The position numbers and the translations under genes are program-made. The notes under the pieces were generated by a model, which worked only from the letters and a program-made list of their open reading frames with translations, was not told where the DNA came from and did no database searches. A DNA stretch of 64,000 nucleotides from Siphonodentalium dalli (Eukaryota > Mollusca > Scaphopoda > Gadilida > Siphonodentaliidae): the NCBI GenBank assembly GCA_032622095.1, contig CP136064.1, forward strand, positions 36,880,426-36,944,425. The letters run 5' to 3'. Below, piece after piece: positions 63,045-64,000 of this stretch (positions within the stretch are counted from its first letter, which is position 1; every line of letters starts with the position of its first letter).

Positions 63045-64000
63045 TTAATTTACACCATGCACCGAAAACATCTCTCCAGAATGGATTTGCGAACTTGTTT
63101 GTTGCTTTGCAATATAACTTGAATGGTACGTGAGAAATAGTTGGTAGTTTAAGAATGATGTAGTGTTACACAATGAAGCCCATTTTGATTGTTTGCAAAC
63201 CAAGCGTCGTATCCAGGTAATTTCCATGGCATTATCAAAGTTTTTCAACATTAATCATCTTCAAACCTCCGTGCATATGATCGGCACATAATTGTTTTCT
63301 TTTTATTCGATCGCGTTTGGAATTCCAAATGAAATTATATAAACAGGTATTTAGGGCTTTAAAAAAAGTTGTACCTGGACTTGGTAGAGTTATAAATAGG
63401 TGTGTCAATTTCGGTAAGATGAGGGATTTGACAACGGTTATTCTACCTAAAGGGGTCAGGAGTCTGTGTTTCCAAATTTGTGTGGTCTTTTCTATATCTT
63501 CGAGTTTATAATTGTAGTTTATATTCATGTTTGTTAAATCAGTGTCGAAGTGTATACCTAGACAATTGAAAGTGTTTACAGTGGACAGGTTTAAATCTAT
63601 AAGAACATGCCGTATTTTATTTGGTGACCCTATCCCTATCCATGCTGATTGACATTTTTCAGGATTTATGCGCAGACCCGATACCCGAGCAAATTCGTCA
63701 AGTGTTAAGTACGATTCACGTAGACTTTTTTCAGAACCATCAAGAATGAGCGTCGTGTCGTCCGCATATTGTGTTATTTTGTACTCTGAACCGCCGAGGA
63801 TAATCCCTTTAATTGTATTGTTTTGGCGTATCATTAGCCCCAAGACTTCTGCGCAGATGAGAAAAATATACGGTGATATTGGGTCACCCTGGCGGCAGCC
63901 TCTCCCTAACAAAAAGCTCTGAGAAATATGACCATTAATCAGAATAGATGAGCTTGCATTATCGTACAAAATTGATAGCCACTTCTTTATGGTATCTCCA
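63045..64000 (-). pseudogene. L1-like reverse transcriptase fragment, copy 2 (runs off window)
   Basis: Nearly identical to 57905-58860. The two differences noticed are one-base changes in T runs (a T lost near 63102, a T gained near 63241). These break the frame into 63045-63251 and 63235-63969, whereas copy 1 is open. It carries the same AFGTVSW substitution, so the duplication is recent and post-dates the RT damage. It continues past the window edge. Confidence 0.85.

Noticed and set aside
55946-63122. Very long ORFs on both strands (up to 596 codons), VMVMVVIYINVCT and HHHDHDGTYININ repeats
   Set aside because: A 39-bp unit is a multiple of 3 and lacks stops in several frames, so both strands are open automatically. 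Only the part fused to RT has real coding ancestry.

Overview
The window looks like an AT-rich invertebrate animal nuclear genome, most plausibly a mollusc or another lophotrochozoan. The evidence is several APE-type LINE elements, one carrying a 2A-like peptide, plus a Tc1-type transposase, BEN-domain proteins, splice-site-bounded short exons, palindromic MITEs and long satellite-like arrays. No operons, rRNA or convincing tRNAs were seen. The species call is an inference from protein style only.

Layout. 1-465 is a 162-bp satellite. 2657-3427 (minus) is the last exon of a BEN-domain gene, and a 677-bp copy of it lies at 11060-11736. Between them is a minus-strand LINE (ORF1 8593-10299; ORF2 4899-8474 with one in-frame TAG). 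11.8-16.7 kb holds a lysine-rich ORF with a LINE-like 3' tail, a possible two-exon small gene, a 5'-truncated RT tail and an L1-type ORF1 with one stop and no ORF2. 18835-22407 is a CR1/jockey-like ORF2 (2A-like motif, endonuclease, RT, Cys/His tail) with a short frame-disrupted patch.

23.7-41.0 kb is a large foldback-like structure. A plus-oriented array of ~515-bp modular repeats (23690-33692) faces a minus-oriented array of the same repeats (34858-40970) across a 1.17-kb spacer. Each arm is interrupted by one ~2.9-kb non-coding DNA transposon (28960-31868 and 37439-40344). Both have CACTG...CAGTG ends, 2-bp target duplications and family-specific palindromic subterminal repeats. A third end of the same style begins at 54661.

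41-54.7 kb is mostly non-coding. It carries three copies of a ~217-bp perfect-hairpin MITE, an intact 338-aa Tc1-like (DD34E) transposase, TTAA-ended Kolobok-like MITEs, a third and diverged BEN-domain fragment, and a candidate internal exon.

55955-64000 is a composite macro-repeat. A 39-bp minisatellite (about 50 and about 102 units) alternates with two nearly identical minus-strand L1-like RT fragments. The minisatellite continues in frame into the RT coding sequence.

Almost every recognisable gene belongs to a mobile element; host candidates are the BEN exons and a few splice-bounded short exons. Nothing suggests cooperation in one pathway. The structure instead reflects repeated insertion, local duplication and array expansion.
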